In this document: positions 16,318-24,837 of the stretch, one piece after another
Position numbering within the stretch: position 1 is the stretch's first letter
How the letters are laid out: each line of letters opens with the position of its first letter
Source: Gammaproteobacteria bacterium
Lineage (GTDB): Bacteria; Pseudomonadota; Gammaproteobacteria; GCA-001735895
Reading direction: 5' to 3'
DNA length: 42,962 nt
Assembly (NCBI GenBank): GCA_024225395.1
Contig: JAAEMR010000128.1
Location: 1 to 42,962 of the forward strand
Notes under the pieces: generated by a model
Seen by the model: the letters and a program-made list of their open reading frames with translations, nothing else
Told to the model about the DNA's origin: nothing
Database searches by the model: none
Program-made: the position numbers and the translations under genes

Positions 16318-16767
16318 ATGAAAACACTGATAAAGAAATTTTTTAAGCCTGCTTTTGAGCGCTTTAATGATATTCAGCCTTCCATGGCGATAGATTTGGC
16401 GACGGCCATTTTGATGGTGGAAGTCAGTAAAGCTGATTTTTCTCAAGATGAAGCTGAGATACAGAGTATTAAAGTGCTGTTGCTGGAGCACCTGTCTTTG
16501 TGCGAAGAAGAAGTTGATACCTTGCTGAGCAGTGCTCATGAAGAGGCCGACAGGCTGGTGTCATTGCAGCATATTACGCGACTGATGAATGAACAGCTCG
16601 ATCAGAGAGCCAAAACAAAAGTGATTGAATTAATGTGGATGGTAGCTTTTGCAGATGGAGAAAAACATCATTATGAAGAGCACCTGCTTAGAAAGGTTTC
16701 GGAATTGTTGTATGTGCCGCATGAGGATTTTATAAAAGCCCGGCACAGGGCTGAAGCCACTGTTTGA
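16318..16767 (+). CDS. TerB-like protein
   Basis: A 149-residue all-helical protein resembling the TerB (tellurite resistance) superfamily. The typical acidic repeats are seen as VSKADFSQDEAEIQ and VAFADGEKHHYEEHLL. TerB-fold proteins bind metal ions through such acidic helices and are linked to membrane stress complexes. The function here is unproven. There is no Shine-Dalgarno before the ATG, and a TAGAAT -10-like element lies 7 bases upstream (16306-16311), so the mRNA may be leaderless. Other ter genes are not nearby. Confidence 0.8.
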   Translation: MKTLIKKFFKPAFERFNDIQPSMAIDLATAILMVEVSKADFSQDEAEIQSIKVLLLEHLSLCEEEVDTLLSSAHEEADRLVSLQHITRLMNEQLDQRAKTKVIELMWMVAFADGEKHHYEEHLLRKVSELLYVPHEDFIKARHRAEATV

Positions 16768-16804
16768 CGGCTGGTTTATCCAGGAAGTTTGGGGAAAAGC
16801 TTTT

Positions 16805-16928
16805 CACCACGAAGTGCACGAAGAAATATGTAAAAGTACACCGTTAACTATCAGAGATTAAATTTTTAACTGGTCTATTGCACCGGAAATTCATTTAAAA
16901 ACCTGGTGTTCTTCGTGCCTTCGTGGTG
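16805..16928. repeat. Inverted repeat of CACCACGAAG-type, 124 bp
   Basis: The arm 16805-16825 (CACCACGAAGTGCACGAAG followed by AA) is the inverse of 16909-16928, except for one inserted base. The roughly 80-base interior is AT-rich and shows no gene. It fills the gap between the convergent terB-like and DUF4426 genes. Similar ACCACGAAGGCACGAAG sequences are, as I recall, dispersed repeats in many environmental bacteria. It may be a MITE-like element or a bidirectional terminator. Confidence 0.6.
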
Positions 16929-16936
16929 CAAGATTT

Positions 16937-17371
16937 TTAATTAGCAAAAAATTGCTGACGTAATTTGATATTTCCAGTCTGCTCGTCTGCTGTAGTCACT
17001 TTGATAGAGAAATCCAGGGTTTCACGATTTGCGACTGAAAAAACGCTGATGTAATAAATTGCATTTTGGTCCACTATTTTGCGTAATTCAATATCGCGTA
17101 ATTGTCCGGTCAGGTTCGTTGCGCTGACGTCAATAGTCGCTTCAACGCCATGAAATCCAGCGCCTTTTTTTAATACTGAAATATTGAGTAAACCTTTGTT
17201 TTTGCTTCGTGTAATGCCGTAGGCACGTGCAACGGCAGGAGGCAGAGATTCGGTTGAAATAGCGTTATAGTGAACGATGTAGTTTCCTACGGTTTGAGAG
17301 CTTTCTGCGAAAGCAATTGATTGAAAGTTGAGGAATAAGCTTATGATTGTTAATTGTATTATTTTTTTCAT
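16937..17371 (-). CDS. DUF4426 family exported protein
   Basis: A 144-residue protein with a clear signal peptide (hydrophobic core at about 6-18, then a FAES cleavage region near residues 21-24). The mature part starts with the DUF4426-type VGNYIVHYNAI, followed by LPPAVARAYGITRSKNKGL and ISVLKKG. It is probably periplasmic; no enzymatic function is known. In Pseudomonas this gene family sits next to metW/metX in the same neighbourhood. Here those two genes are missing, and yggU comes next. Confidence 0.85.
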   Translation of the reverse strand: MKKIIQLTIISLFLNFQSIAFAESSQTVGNYIVHYNAISTESLPPAVARAYGITRSKNKGLLNISVLKKGAGFHGVEATIDVSATNLTGQLRDIELRKIVDQNAIYYISVFSVANRETLDFSIKVTTADEQTGNIKLRQQFFAN

Positions 17372-17475
17372 GTTTTCTCCGTTGGTAAAGAATGAGGAAT
17401 CAAATTAAAATTATAATAAGTACTGTATTGATCCTTAGGTATTAGTATAGAACTATTTTTTATAAAAAGATCCTA

Positions 17476-17775
17476 TTATTGTTTTACTAATTTGATAATT
17501 TCTGCAGGAATTTTATATATATTTTGTATGACTATAGTCTTTTTCCGGCTACTTAACCCCCTTTTGATTGTTACCTGCGATTTGCTGACATCGCAGGTAA
17601 TAGACAGGTAATCTATTAAAGCTTTATTGGCCTTGCCCTCTACGGGAGCTGCTTTAAGTTGAATTTTAAGGCAGTTGTCATACAGCCCTGAGAGTTTGTT
17701 GTATTTTGCACCGGGTTGTACGTGGCAGAATAAAGTGAGTTGATTATCCGATAATACCCAGGGCTGCCGGTTCAT
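17476..17775 (-). CDS. yggU: DUF167 / YggU family protein
   Basis: A 99-residue protein of the YggU/DUF167 family. Visible landmarks are LTLFCHVQPGAKYN near the start, the KIQLKAAPVEGKANKALIDYL block, and VTIKRGLSSRKKTI. The family is small, soluble and of unknown function. The start codon overlaps the yggT stop by 4 bases, so the two genes are coupled, as is common for yggT-yggU in gammaproteobacteria. Confidence 0.9.
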   Translation of the reverse strand: MNRQPWVLSDNQLTLFCHVQPGAKYNKLSGLYDNCLKIQLKAAPVEGKANKALIDYLSITCDVSKSQVTIKRGLSSRKKTIVIQNIYKIPAEIIKLVKQ

Positions 17776-18380
17776 AGTTTGGTAGCGATAAATACGATGG
17801 GGGGGATCAATAGCATTTTAAGTACCATCAGGCCTAGCGTGGCAAACAGGGGAGATAAATCAAGCCCGCCCATAGGAGGAATAAATTTTTGAATAGGTCT
17901 CATGACCGGTTGACTGAGACTGTGGATTAAACCGATAACAGGGTTGTATCCACCACTGTTGACCCAGCTTAAAATGACCGAGATGATCACTGCGAAAAGA
18001 AATATATTGATGAACATTGAGAGTATTTCGGCCACTGCAATGATGATTAAACTGATTACGCCTACGGATCCGATAGGTGCCATAACATTGGCCAGTTCTA
18101 TGACCCCGGCTCCCATCGAGCGAATGATGATGTATTTTATTAATATAATAATCAGTGCCAGTGTGAGGGCTGCTATATCCTGCCCACCAAAACCGGGTAT
18201 AAACCTGCGCAGTGGTTTTAATGGTGGAGTGGTTGCGCGAACAACAAATTGTGAAACGGGATTGTAGAAATCGGCCCTTAACCATTGCAGCATAAAACGC
18301 AATAAAACCAGCATGATATACAGGTCGAAAAGGGTGTTAATGATTAATAACAGTGGAGATGTAACGTAGGAAGATCCCAT
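17772..18380 (-). CDS. yggT: YggT family membrane protein
   Basis: A 202-residue integral membrane protein with two YggT repeats. Each contains a hydrophobic helix pair and a P-V/I-QFVVRATTPPLKPLRRFIP-like motif (second copy: HSLSQPVMRPIQKFIPP). The family is linked to osmotic stress and cell division/ion homeostasis, but its mechanism is uncertain. It lies 53 bases downstream of proC in the same direction, as is typical of the proC-yggT-yggU cluster. Confidence 0.92.
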   Translation of the reverse strand: MGSSYVTSPLLLIINTLFDLYIMLVLLRFMLQWLRADFYNPVSQFVVRATTPPLKPLRRFIPGFGGQDIAALTLALIIILIKYIIIRSMGAGVIELANVMAPIGSVGVISLIIIAVAEILSMFINIFLFAVIISVILSWVNSGGYNPVIGLIHSLSQPVMRPIQKFIPPMGGLDLSPLFATLGLMVLKMLLIPPIVFIATKL

Positions 18381-18433
18381 TTTTAATTCTCTATATGTAA
18401 AGAAATTGTCAGTAGTCTGTCAGGTTTCTGGTA

Positions 18434-19276
18434 TTAGTTTAAATCGCCGGCTAATTCATCAGCCAGTTCTACGGAGCGCTCAGCTGCGGCCCGGGTTGCT
18501 TTGAAAACTAGTTGTTGTAAACCATTTTGCTGGAAACTGGCTATAGCCTGTTGTGTGGTACCACCTTTTGATGTCACCTGTTGACGTAAGGTAGTGACAT
18601 CCTTATCAATTGCCATAGTTGCTGCACCCAGTGCCGTCTGACGTGCTAACTTAGCCGCGGTATCGCTGTCCAGCCCTAAATCAATAGCCGCATTTTGTAA
18701 GCTTTCGATAAACAGGAAAAAATAAGCGGGACCGCTGCCTGAAATGGCAGTGACGGCATCGAGCTGAGACTCGTCTTCAACCCACACCGTGATGCCTGCA
18801 CTTTGCAGAATTTGTTCAGCATGTTGTTTTTGAGCCTGGCTGACGGCTGTATTGGCATATAAACCTGATGCACCCAGGTTCACCAGAGCCGGCGTGTTTG
18901 GCATGCATCTTACAACAGCCTGTCCACCACCCAGCCAGCGATTGATATCGGTTTCCCGTATACCAGCGGCAATGCTGATGAACAGTGGTTTATGTGGTGA
19001 GTTGTCTAATAACCGGGCGATAGATTTGCAAACCTGTTGCATAACCTGAGGTTTAATCGAAAGAATGATGCTATCAGCCTCAGTGATGGCTGTGGCAACG
19101 TCTATTTCTGTTCGTATCGAAAACCTGTCCTGTAATTGCTGTAATTTTTCAGTATCCAGATCATGGGCAATTATTTTCTGGCCGGGGTACTGATTGGAAA
19201 CCAGTCCGCCAATCAAACTGCTGGCCATGTTGCCAGCACCAATAAAACAGAGTGTAACCGGTGAGTGATTTGTCAT
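18434..19276 (-). CDS. proC: Pyrroline-5-carboxylate reductase
   Basis: A 280-residue enzyme that reduces pyrroline-5-carboxylate to proline with NAD(P)H, the last step of proline synthesis. The dinucleotide motif is CFIGAGNMASSLIGGL at about 10-25. The C-terminal P5CR dimerisation signature is present as AISGSGPAYFFLFIESL and TSKGGTTQQAIASF. Its length is typical (about 270-280). It lies 21 bases downstream of yggS and upstream of yggT in the same direction, forming a yggS-proC-yggT-yggU operon. Confidence 0.96.
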   Translation of the reverse strand: MTNHSPVTLCFIGAGNMASSLIGGLVSNQYPGQKIIAHDLDTEKLQQLQDRFSIRTEIDVATAITEADSIILSIKPQVMQQVCKSIARLLDNSPHKPLFISIAAGIRETDINRWLGGGQAVVRCMPNTPALVNLGASGLYANTAVSQAQKQHAEQILQSAGITVWVEDESQLDAVTAISGSGPAYFFLFIESLQNAAIDLGLDSDTAAKLARQTALGAATMAIDKDVTTLRQQVTSKGGTTQQAIASFQQNGLQQLVFKATRAAAERSVELADELAGDLN

Positions 19277-19297
19277 TTTTAAATTTTAAGTGTGGGT

Positions 19298-20002
19298 TTA
19301 GTGGCTTTTGGAGCCTGTCGGGGTCCTGGCCCCAAAAATTGCCGTGCCTATTCTAACCAGTGTGGAGCCTTCTGCAATGGCTGCCTGCATATCTCCGCTC
19401 ATTCCCATCGACAGGGTATCGCAGTCCGGGTATTGCTGTTGCAGTTGAGTGAATGCTTCGCGCATCTGCACAAAGGGCTTGCGTTGTTGTTCAGCATCTT
19501 TATGAATGGCCGGTATAGCCATTAGGCCGCGTAATTTTAACCTGTGCAGGGACTCTATCTGTTGTGCCAGGGGTAAAATTTCATCTGCAAGAATTCCTGA
19601 TTTTGAGGGTTCATTGTCAATGTTTACCTGTAACAGGATATTTAGCGGGGCTTTGTTTTCGGGATGGGTTTCATTTAGGCGGCGGGCTATTTTTAACCTG
19701 TCCACGCTATGAACCCAGTCAAAAAGTTGACTGATTTTCCGTGTTTTATTGGATTGTATCGGGCCAATGTAATGCCAGATAATTTGTTTATCTGACAATG
19801 CTATGATTTTGTGCTCTGCTTCCTGCAGATAATTTTCACCAAAATCTCTTTGTCCACTCTGGTAGGCGGCTACTATGTCGGCGACCGGTTTGGTTTTGCT
19901 GACGGCGAGTAAGGTGATCTTTGTCGGATCGCGTTCACAGTCGATTGCAGTGTGGGTAATATTGTTTCGAACAGATGCAAGATTTTTTTCGATGTTATTC
20001 AT
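19298..20002 (-). CDS. yggS: YggS/PLPBP pyridoxal-phosphate homeostasis protein
   Basis: A 234-residue single-domain, alanine-racemase-fold protein. The PLP lysine is Lys36 in LLAVSKTKP. Further landmarks are RDFGENYLQEA, WHYIGPIQSNKTRKI, LLQVNIDNEPSKSGI and the phosphate-binding LSMGMSGDMQAAI with VRIGTAIFG. It carries PLP and controls cellular PLP pools and amino-acid balance, but has no known catalysis. It is the first gene of the leftward operon and is divergent from pilT across a 107-base gap. Confidence 0.95.
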   Translation of the reverse strand: MNNIEKNLASVRNNITHTAIDCERDPTKITLLAVSKTKPVADIVAAYQSGQRDFGENYLQEAEHKIIALSDKQIIWHYIGPIQSNKTRKISQLFDWVHSVDRLKIARRLNETHPENKAPLNILLQVNIDNEPSKSGILADEILPLAQQIESLHRLKLRGLMAIPAIHKDAEQQRKPFVQMREAFTQLQQQYPDCDTLSMGMSGDMQAAIAEGSTLVRIGTAIFGARTPTGSKSH

Positions 20003-20044
20003 AGCTTTTGCTATAGTTATTCTTAAAAAGAAGCATGATTCAAC

Positions 20045-20050
20045 TATAAT
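20045..20050 (+). promoter_or_regulatory. Candidate -10 element upstream of pilT
   Basis: TATAAT lies 60 bases before the pilT start in the yggS/pilT divergent gap. No good -35 hexamer is seen at the right spacing. The call rests on one perfect hexamer in an AT-rich region and is weak. Confidence 0.3.
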
Positions 20051-20109
20051 TAAATATTGAATACTACACTAAATTCGATAATAACTAATAATCAGAAACC
20101 GGAATCAAC

Positions 20110-21144
20110 ATGGATATAGCTCAACTTCTTGCCTTTGGCGTTAAACAGGGCGCTTCAGATTTACACCTTTCAGCTGGACTTCCTCCTATGATCAGGGTGG
20201 ATGGTGACATTCGCAGAATTAATGTGCCGGAAATGGATCATAAGCAGGTTCATGACATGCTTTACGATATCATGAGTGATAAACAACGAAAGGATTTTGA
20301 AGAATTTCTGGAAACGGATTTTTCTTTTGAAATTCCCGGTTTAGCCCGTTTTCGTGTTAATGCATTCAATCATAATCGTGGTGCCGGTGGCGTTTTTCGT
20401 ACCATCCCGTCCAAAATTCTATCGCTTGAAGATTTAGGTGCTCCAGCCATCTTTAAGGATATCTCCGAATATCCGCGAGGCATTGTTTTAGTCACCGGTC
20501 CGACCGGTTCGGGTAAATCAACCACTTTGGCGGGCATGGTGGATTATAAAAATGACACTGAATACGGTCATATCTTAACCGTAGAAGACCCGATTGAATT
20601 TGTGCATCAAAGTAAAAAGTGTCTGGTTAACCAGCGAGAGGTTCACAGGGATACACTGGGTTTTAACGAAGCTTTACGTTCTGCATTGCGTGAAGACCCC
20701 GATGTTATACTGGTTGGTGAAATGCGTGATCTGGAAACCATACGACTGGCTTTATCTGCGGCCGAAACCGGTCACCTGGTATTTGGTACCCTGCATACCA
20801 GTTCAGCAGCCAAAACCATTGACCGTATTGTGGATGTGTTTCCTGCGGCAGAAAAATCGATGGTTCGGTCCATGCTGTCAGAATCACTGAAGGCTGTCAT
20901 CTCGCAAACATTATTAAAAAAAATTGGGGGAGGGCGTATTGCAGCACATGAAATCATGATCGGTACCCCTGCCATTCGAAACCTGATTAGAGAAGATAAA
21001 ATTGCTCAGATGTATTCAGCCATTCAGACGGGGCAAAGTCTCGGTATGCAAACACTGGATCAAAATTTGAAACAAATTCTGGGTCAGGGTTTAATATCGA
21101 AAGAAGAAGCCATGAAGAAAGCAGCAAACCCTGATACCTTATAA
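20110..21144 (+). CDS. pilT: PilT, type IV pilus retraction ATPase
   Basis: A 344-residue hexameric ATPase that powers pilus retraction for twitching motility. Seen: ASDLHLSAGLPPMIRVDG (N-terminal PAS-like domain), Walker A GPTGSGKST (130-138), an Asp box in HILTVEDPIEFVH, Walker B PDVILVGEMRDLETI, a His box in ETGHLVFGTLHT, and AIRNLIRE, the PilT-specific motif needed for retraction. The length matches P. aeruginosa PilT (344). It starts a pilT-pilU-pilU2 set, as expected beside yggS and proC. Confidence 0.97.
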   Translation: MDIAQLLAFGVKQGASDLHLSAGLPPMIRVDGDIRRINVPEMDHKQVHDMLYDIMSDKQRKDFEEFLETDFSFEIPGLARFRVNAFNHNRGAGGVFRTIPSKILSLEDLGAPAIFKDISEYPRGIVLVTGPTGSGKSTTLAGMVDYKNDTEYGHILTVEDPIEFVHQSKKCLVNQREVHRDTLGFNEALRSALREDPDVILVGEMRDLETIRLALSAAETGHLVFGTLHTSSAAKTIDRIVDVFPAAEKSMVRSMLSESLKAVISQTLLKKIGGGRIAAHEIMIGTPAIRNLIREDKIAQMYSAIQTGQSLGMQTLDQNLKQILGQGLISKEEAMKKAANPDTL

Positions 21145-21175
21145 TCAGGTTACTTAGTAAAAAGGCGGAGATAAT

Positions 21176-22348
21176 ATGGATAGAGATAAGGCGATAGGTT
21201 TCATGCATGACCTGTTACGCATGATGGTTAGTAAAGACGGGTCTGATCTGTTTATCACAACGGGGTCACCTCCGGCTATTAAGGTTGACGGAAAAATTAA
21301 TACGGTTTCAAAACAGGTTTTATCGCCAACTCATACCCAGATGCTGGCTCGTTCAATTATGAATGATAAACAGGTATCGGAGTTTGAAGAACATCAGGAA
21401 TGTAACTTTTCAATATCTTTACCCGGAGTGGCCCGTTTTCGTGTGAATGCATTTGTTCAACGCGGAAGTACTGGCCTGGTACTGCGTATCATCAACTCTG
21501 AAATCCCCAATTTTCAAGAGCTGAATTTGCCTGATGTTTTAAAAGATATCACCATGACGAAACGCGGGCTTGTCATTTTTGTGGGTGGTACCGGTTCTGG
21601 TAAGTCTACTTCCCTGGCTTCCATGGTGGATTATCGAAATCGTAATAGTTATGGGCATATAATCACCATCGAAGATCCGGTCGAATTCGTGCATGAACAC
21701 CGTAATTGCCTGGTTACTCAGCGAGAAGTGGGTGTTGATACCGACAGTTACGAAATCGCGCTAAAGAATACATTGCGCCAGGCTCCTGACGTGATTTTGA
21801 TCGGTGAAATTCGTGACCGGGAAGCGATGGATCATGCGATTGCTTTTGCAGAAACAGGTCACCTTTGTCTATCAACCTTGCACGCTAATAGTACTAACCA
21901 GGCTCTGGATCGTATTATCAACTTTTTTCCTGAAGAAAGGCGTCAGCAATTGTTGATGGATTTATCATTAAATTTAAAAGCATTGATTTCTCAGCGGCTT
22001 ATTCCTCGTATCGATGGTGTGGGTCGAGTTCCTGCGGTTGAAATAATGATTAATTCGCCATTGATGCAGGATTTGATTTTTAAAGGTGAGGTTCATGAAA
22101 TGAAGGCGCTGATTCGTAAGTCTAATGAACAGGGCATGATTACTTTTGATCAGGCATTGTATAATCTGTACGAAGAGAGAGACATTACGTTTGAAGATGC
22201 ATTACGAAATGCTGACTCGGTCAATGATTTACGTTTACGTATTAAACTGGAAAGTGATACGGCCAGAAAATCAGGCTTAGTGGAAGATCATCGAGATGAT
22301 TTTTCACTGGAAGATTCTGACAGTGATTCACCGAGTGGAATGATTTAG
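21176..22348 (+). CDS. pilU: PilU, accessory pilus retraction ATPase
   Basis: A 390-residue PilT-family ATPase. It aligns by eye along its length with P. aeruginosa PilU, including GSDLFITTGSPPAIKVDG, TKRGLVIFVGGTGSGKST (Walker A), VILIGEIRDREAMDHA (Walker B), TGHLCLSTLHANSTNQALD and the C-terminal YADSVNDLRL-type end (here ALRNADSVNDLRLRIKL). PilU works with PilT and depends on it for force generation in several species. The ATG is preceded by GGCGGAG, a good ribosome binding site. It lies 31 bases downstream of pilT. Confidence 0.95.
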   Translation: MDRDKAIGFMHDLLRMMVSKDGSDLFITTGSPPAIKVDGKINTVSKQVLSPTHTQMLARSIMNDKQVSEFEEHQECNFSISLPGVARFRVNAFVQRGSTGLVLRIINSEIPNFQELNLPDVLKDITMTKRGLVIFVGGTGSGKSTSLASMVDYRNRNSYGHIITIEDPVEFVHEHRNCLVTQREVGVDTDSYEIALKNTLRQAPDVILIGEIRDREAMDHAIAFAETGHLCLSTLHANSTNQALDRIINFFPEERRQQLLMDLSLNLKALISQRLIPRIDGVGRVPAVEIMINSPLMQDLIFKGEVHEMKALIRKSNEQGMITFDQALYNLYEERDITFEDALRNADSVNDLRLRIKLESDTARKSGLVEDHRDDFSLEDSDSDSPSGMI

Positions 22349-22406
22349 TGAGATTGGGGAGTGAAAAAGTTGCTCTGAGTATTCTGTGAAACACTAAGGT
22401 ATTGAT

Positions 22407-23561
22407 ATGGGTAATGAACCAGCTACAAAACTGTTAGAGCCGTATTTAAAATTAATGGCTGAAAAACAGGCGTCTGACCTGTTCTTTGTGACAGCTGCCC
22501 CACCGAATATGAAGCTCGAAGGAAAAACCCAGGCTATTGCAAAAAATCCATTTAAACCAGGCCAGGTTCAGAAACTGGCTTACAGTCTGCTAAGCGAAGA
22601 GCAGATCCTGGATTTTGAAATCAACAGAGAGTTGAATTTAGGTTTTACGCTTAAGGATGTGGGGCGCTTTCGCGTCAATATTTTCCTGCAACGCTCTGAA
22701 GTTTCGATGGTTATTCGATATATTAAATGGATTATCCCCAGTCTTGAAGAACTGGGTTTACCTCCGATTCTTAAAAAAATTGTCATGGAGAAAACCGGCC
22801 TGGTACTGGTGGTTGGTTCGACGGGTTCTGGCAAATCGACCACCCTGGCATCGATGTTAAATTATCGTAATGCAATGGAAGGCGGGCATATATTAACTGT
22901 CGAAGACCCTATTGAATTTGTGTTTACACACAAAAAAGCGATTATCTCTCAACGTGAAGTGGGTATAGATACACTGTCGTATGAAAATGCATTACGTGAA
23001 GCTCTGCGAGAAGCTCCGGAAGTGATCATGATTGGTGAATCCCGTGATCGGGAAACCATGCAGGCGGCTATCAACTTTGCAGATACAGGTCATCTGTGTG
23101 TAACCACCTTGCATGCGGTGAACTCTAATCAGGCGATGGACCGTATTATGAATATGTTTCCCACTGATATGCGTGAACAGTTATTGATGGATATGTCGCT
23201 AAACTTGAAAGCGGTCGTGTCACAACGACTGGTTCCTGGCATGGGCGGAAAGCTTGCATGCGTGGTTGAAGTGATGATGAATTCACCTTATATTTCTGAA
23301 TTGTTACGCGAAGGTAATTTTAATGAAATCAAGGAAATTATGGGTAAAGGTGAGACCTCTGGCATGCAGACATTTGATCAATGCCTGTATGACTTATATA
23401 AAGCCGATAAGATTACAATCAAAAACGCATTAACTTATGCGGATTCGAGCACTAACCTGGAATGGAAAATTAATTTTGGTGATGATAAGAAAGATAAACG
23501 TCATCATCTTAATGAACAGCCATTTCCCGATGAGTTGACATTGCCCTCTGAAGAAAAATAA
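22407..23561 (+). CDS. Second PilU-like retraction ATPase
   Basis: A 384-residue PilT/PilU-family ATPase, distinct from the preceding gene. Seen: ASDLFFVTAAPPNMKLEG, Walker A VGSTGSGKSTTLASM, Walker B EVIMIGESRDRETM (Ser where PilU has Ile or Val after the Glu), and TGHLCVTTLHAVNSNQAMD. Catalytic residues look intact, so it should hydrolyse ATP. The C-terminal tail is charged and differs from PilU. It lies 58 bases after pilU and is probably co-transcribed. P. aeruginosa has a single pilU here. A divergent duplication is the simplest reading; similar 'PilU2' proteins exist in other gammaproteobacteria. Confidence 0.9.
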   Translation: MGNEPATKLLEPYLKLMAEKQASDLFFVTAAPPNMKLEGKTQAIAKNPFKPGQVQKLAYSLLSEEQILDFEINRELNLGFTLKDVGRFRVNIFLQRSEVSMVIRYIKWIIPSLEELGLPPILKKIVMEKTGLVLVVGSTGSGKSTTLASMLNYRNAMEGGHILTVEDPIEFVFTHKKAIISQREVGIDTLSYENALREALREAPEVIMIGESRDRETMQAAINFADTGHLCVTTLHAVNSNQAMDRIMNMFPTDMREQLLMDMSLNLKAVVSQRLVPGMGGKLACVVEVMMNSPYISELLREGNFNEIKEIMGKGETSGMQTFDQCLYDLYKADKITIKNALTYADSSTNLEWKINFGDDKKDKRHHLNEQPFPDELTLPSEEK

Positions 23562-23632
23562 GCTTTACCGGATTTTTACTATATTGTAATTTGCAGCTAG
23601 TCGTTAAATCTAATTTTCTGAGTAATCACGCT

Positions 23633-24517
23633 ATGTCTAAAAACTGGGCTTACCTGATGTTGGCCGGTTCTGCATTATTCTGGTCCGGGAACTTTGTTAT
23701 TGGCCGGGCTTTTTCGACGGATATTCAACCCCTGACCATTTCTTATTTACGCTGGAGTACCGCTTTAGTGGTGATTTTACCTTTCACCCTGAAGTCACTG
23801 GTTTCTCAATGGTCTATCATCAGGGCTAATTTACCGCTGCTAATTTTCATGGGAGTATTAGGCGTTGCCTGCTTTAATACGTTTGCATATCTTGGTTTAA
23901 ATAAAACATCTGCTACTAATGCATTGTTGATTAACAGTTTTATTCCTATCCTGATTATTCTGCTGTCACGAATAAAACCGGGTATACCGATTACTGCTGC
24001 CAAATTTATTGGTATTTTAATTTCGACCTGCGGTGTGTTACTGCTGGTAAGCCGGGGTGAGATTAATAATTTACTGGCGTTTAAAATAAATCGAGGTGAC
24101 TTATGGGTGTTATTAGCAGCTTTTGTGTGGGCAACTTATTCAATTAGTTTACGCTGGAGACCCGCGGAGTTAACGGCACCTGCTTTCCTCAGTTTTACCA
24201 TGATCATTGGTGTAATTATCTTGAGTCCGCTATTCTGGTTTAATGTGTTGAATGAACCGCCTTTTGTGGCTAGTACGCCCAATCTGGCAGCTATTGTTTA
24301 TGTCGCCCTGTTTGCCTCCATCGGTGCATTTTTATTCTGGAACCAGGGTGTAAAAATAGTGGGTGCCGGAACAGCCGGGCAGTTTATTCACCTGATGCCG
24401 GTGTTCGGAACGATTATGGCTATAGTTTTTCTGGGTGAGCAATTGTTCTGGTTTCATATTGCAGGGGCTGTAGCGATAGGTTCTGGAATTTACCTGTCGT
24501 TAAGAAAGGCTGTTTAA
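23633..24517 (+). CDS. EamA/DMT-family transporter
   Basis: A 294-residue inner-membrane protein with about ten hydrophobic helices in two EamA repeats. The first repeat has LFWSGNFVIGRAFS and LRWSTALVVILPF; the second has LWVLLAAFVWATYSISLRW and the end motif LMPVFGTIMAIVFLGEQL. The drug/metabolite transporter family exports small molecules such as amino acids or metabolites; the substrate is not readable here. The ATG at 23633 (MSKNWAYLMLAGSA) is preferred to an in-frame ATG 14 codons earlier, because the extra residues are unlike the family start. Confidence 0.88.
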   Translation: MSKNWAYLMLAGSALFWSGNFVIGRAFSTDIQPLTISYLRWSTALVVILPFTLKSLVSQWSIIRANLPLLIFMGVLGVACFNTFAYLGLNKTSATNALLINSFIPILIILLSRIKPGIPITAAKFIGILISTCGVLLLVSRGEINNLLAFKINRGDLWVLLAAFVWATYSISLRWRPAELTAPAFLSFTMIIGVIILSPLFWFNVLNEPPFVASTPNLAAIVYVALFASIGAFLFWNQGVKIVGAGTAGQFIHLMPVFGTIMAIVFLGEQLFWFHIAGAVAIGSGIYLSLRKAV

Positions 24518-24837
24518 ATGATCATTAATTGCCATAGTTCTTCACCATGATGAACAGAAGAAAAAATTACCATTTTCAGATATGTTGAAATATCAGTAAT
24601 CTCTCTGGATTGGTTTACTGGAACCGGTTTTTGCCACTGGTAATGAAGATGTAAAAAGTGCCGGATAGCGTCATTTTACGGTAAAATATTTTTAAACATC
24701 CTTCAAAATGTGACTTTTTAAGATAATATGACTGAGCTTTACAAGTGTCTGACTTAACTTTGCTTGCTGGATGAATTAATGGCTTCACCTGGTCATATTT
24801 ACACAGAATCAACAGGTATATTACGAGGAATACTAAG
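24518..24837. other. 320-base intergenic region
   Basis: No gene was recognised. It holds a perfect AT-rich palindrome (24673-24687) and, at the right end, a ribosome binding site (CGAGGA, 24824-24829) for the aminotransferase gene. The rest is AT-rich with scattered short repeats and no clear terminator after the EamA gene. Confidence 0.6.
24673..24687. promoter_or_regulatory. Palindrome, possible operator for aminotransferase gene
   Basis: ATTTTAC-G-GTAAAAT is a perfect inverted repeat with 7-base arms and a single central base. It lies 151 bases before the aminotransferase start, and TAAAAT within it could serve as a -10. A role as a regulator-binding site is an inference from symmetry only. 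Confidence 0.3.
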
